Source: an uncultured Rhizobiaceae group bacterium
Lineage (GTDB): Bacteria; Pseudomonadota; Alphaproteobacteria; Rhizobiales; Rhizobiaceae
Assembly: GCA_937930845.1 (NCBI GenBank)
Contig: CALHBJ010000012.1
Coordinates: 112,189 to 176,188, forward strand
Direction of reading: 5' to 3'
DNA: 64,000 bases
Shown here: positions 63,888 through 64,000 of the stretch, in pieces
Position numbering within the stretch: position 1 is the stretch's first letter
Layout: each line of letters starts with the position of its first letter
The notes under the pieces: generated by a model
Seen by the model: the letters and a program-made list of their open reading frames with translations, nothing else
Databases searched by the model: none
What the model was told of the DNA's origin: nothing
Made by a program: the position numbers and the translations under genes

Positions 63888-64000
63888 TTTGGTTTAAGTT
63901 ATGCGGCCATTTTTGTTTCGTCCAGCATTGCATAGTAATTCCGTTCGGCCTCGGCGGGTGGAATGTTGCCTACAGGTTCAAGCAGACGGCGATTGTTGAA
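63860..64000 (-). mobile_element. End of an IS3-family insertion sequence
   Basis: The terminus begins near 63860 with TGAACCGCCCCCGGTTTACC, the kind of end sequence I associate with IS3-family elements, and runs off the window. It contains the transposase 3' end. The other end is outside. Confidence 0.6.
63899..64000 (-). CDS. IS3-family transposase (orfB), C-terminal fragment
   Basis: The last 33 codons plus stop, reading FNNRRLLEPVGNIPPAEAER then NYYAM. This is the usual C-terminal tail of IS3-family orfB (integrase core) transposases. The gene continues beyond the window on its 5' side, so its integrity is unknown. Confidence 0.85.
   Translation of the reverse strand, partial: FNNRRLLEPVGNIPPAEAERNYYAMLDETKMAA

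Noticed and set aside
1..64000. CRISPR arrays, rRNA genes, riboswitches
   Set aside because: No regularly spaced repeats, no rRNA sequence and no riboswitch core recognised by reading; a covariance-model search was not possible.

Overview
The window looks like part of the chromosome of an alphaproteobacterium, probably of the Rhizobiales/Hyphomicrobiales. The main reason is the conserved core run rlpA-dacA-tmk-holB-metG-tatD-MBL hydrolase (57.5 to 50.3 kb, minus strand), an order I associate with that group. The many TRAP and ABC solute transporters next to catabolic enzymes also fit, and suggest a soil or marine heterotroph. No rRNA is present, so the exact taxon is open.

Layout. 0-6.1 kb (minus): a TAXI-type TRAP transporter, a formylglycine sulfatase and homogentisate dioxygenase, with a divergent LysR regulator (6.2-7.1 kb). 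7.1-16.3 kb: a complete five-step histidine utilisation locus, hutC-hutF (minus) divergent from hutIHGU (plus). It is extended by a phytanoyl-CoA-type Fe/2-oxoglutarate dioxygenase and a Rieske oxygenase. 16.7-19.0 kb: a polymorphic-toxin cassette with two Imm11-type immunity genes, one AHH/HNH-type toxin and the remnant of a second toxin. 19.9-27.6 kb: a dipeptide-type ABC importer with a fused double ATPase, followed by two M20 amidohydrolases. 27.6-29.9 kb: a SulP-STAS-cyclic-nucleotide-domain transporter. 30.1-48.9 kb: a large divergent catabolic region around a GntR/FadR-type regulator. On the minus strand lie an alkylsulfatase-like MBL enzyme, a tandem OsmC protein, a ferric-reductase-like membrane protein and an NTF2-fold protein. 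On the plus strand lie two GSTs, a DctPQM TRAP system, an aldehyde dehydrogenase, an SDR, a cupin, a sulfatase/phosphonate monoester hydrolase, a second TAXI-TRAP system and small accessory genes. Three copies of a TTTGGGATCCCAAA-type palindrome sit in the divergent promoter region. 49.2-50.0 kb: a class D (OXA-type) beta-lactamase. 50.3-58.0 kb: the housekeeping block.

58.2-64.0 kb is accessory DNA starting just after a tRNA-Ser(UGA) gene. It holds a convergent overlapping pair (TcmP and a three-cysteine Gp37/Gp68-type DUF5131 protein), small unknown membrane and soluble proteins, a Panacea (DUF4065) antitoxin-like gene overlapping a two-helix membrane protein, phage remnants (Nu1-like terminase small subunit, minor-tail-Z-like) and the end of an IS3-family element. 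This island, and the immunity/toxin cassette at 16.7-19.0 kb, are the best candidates for little-described biology.

The catabolic genes fit together as uptake-plus-degradation units: histidine (and perhaps methylated histidines), short peptides or N-acyl amino acids, sulfate or phosphonate esters, and an aromatic or thioether-forming substrate handled with glutathione. At all four places where a binding-protein gene precedes its permease, a GC-rich hairpin lies in the junction, presumably to keep binding protein in excess.
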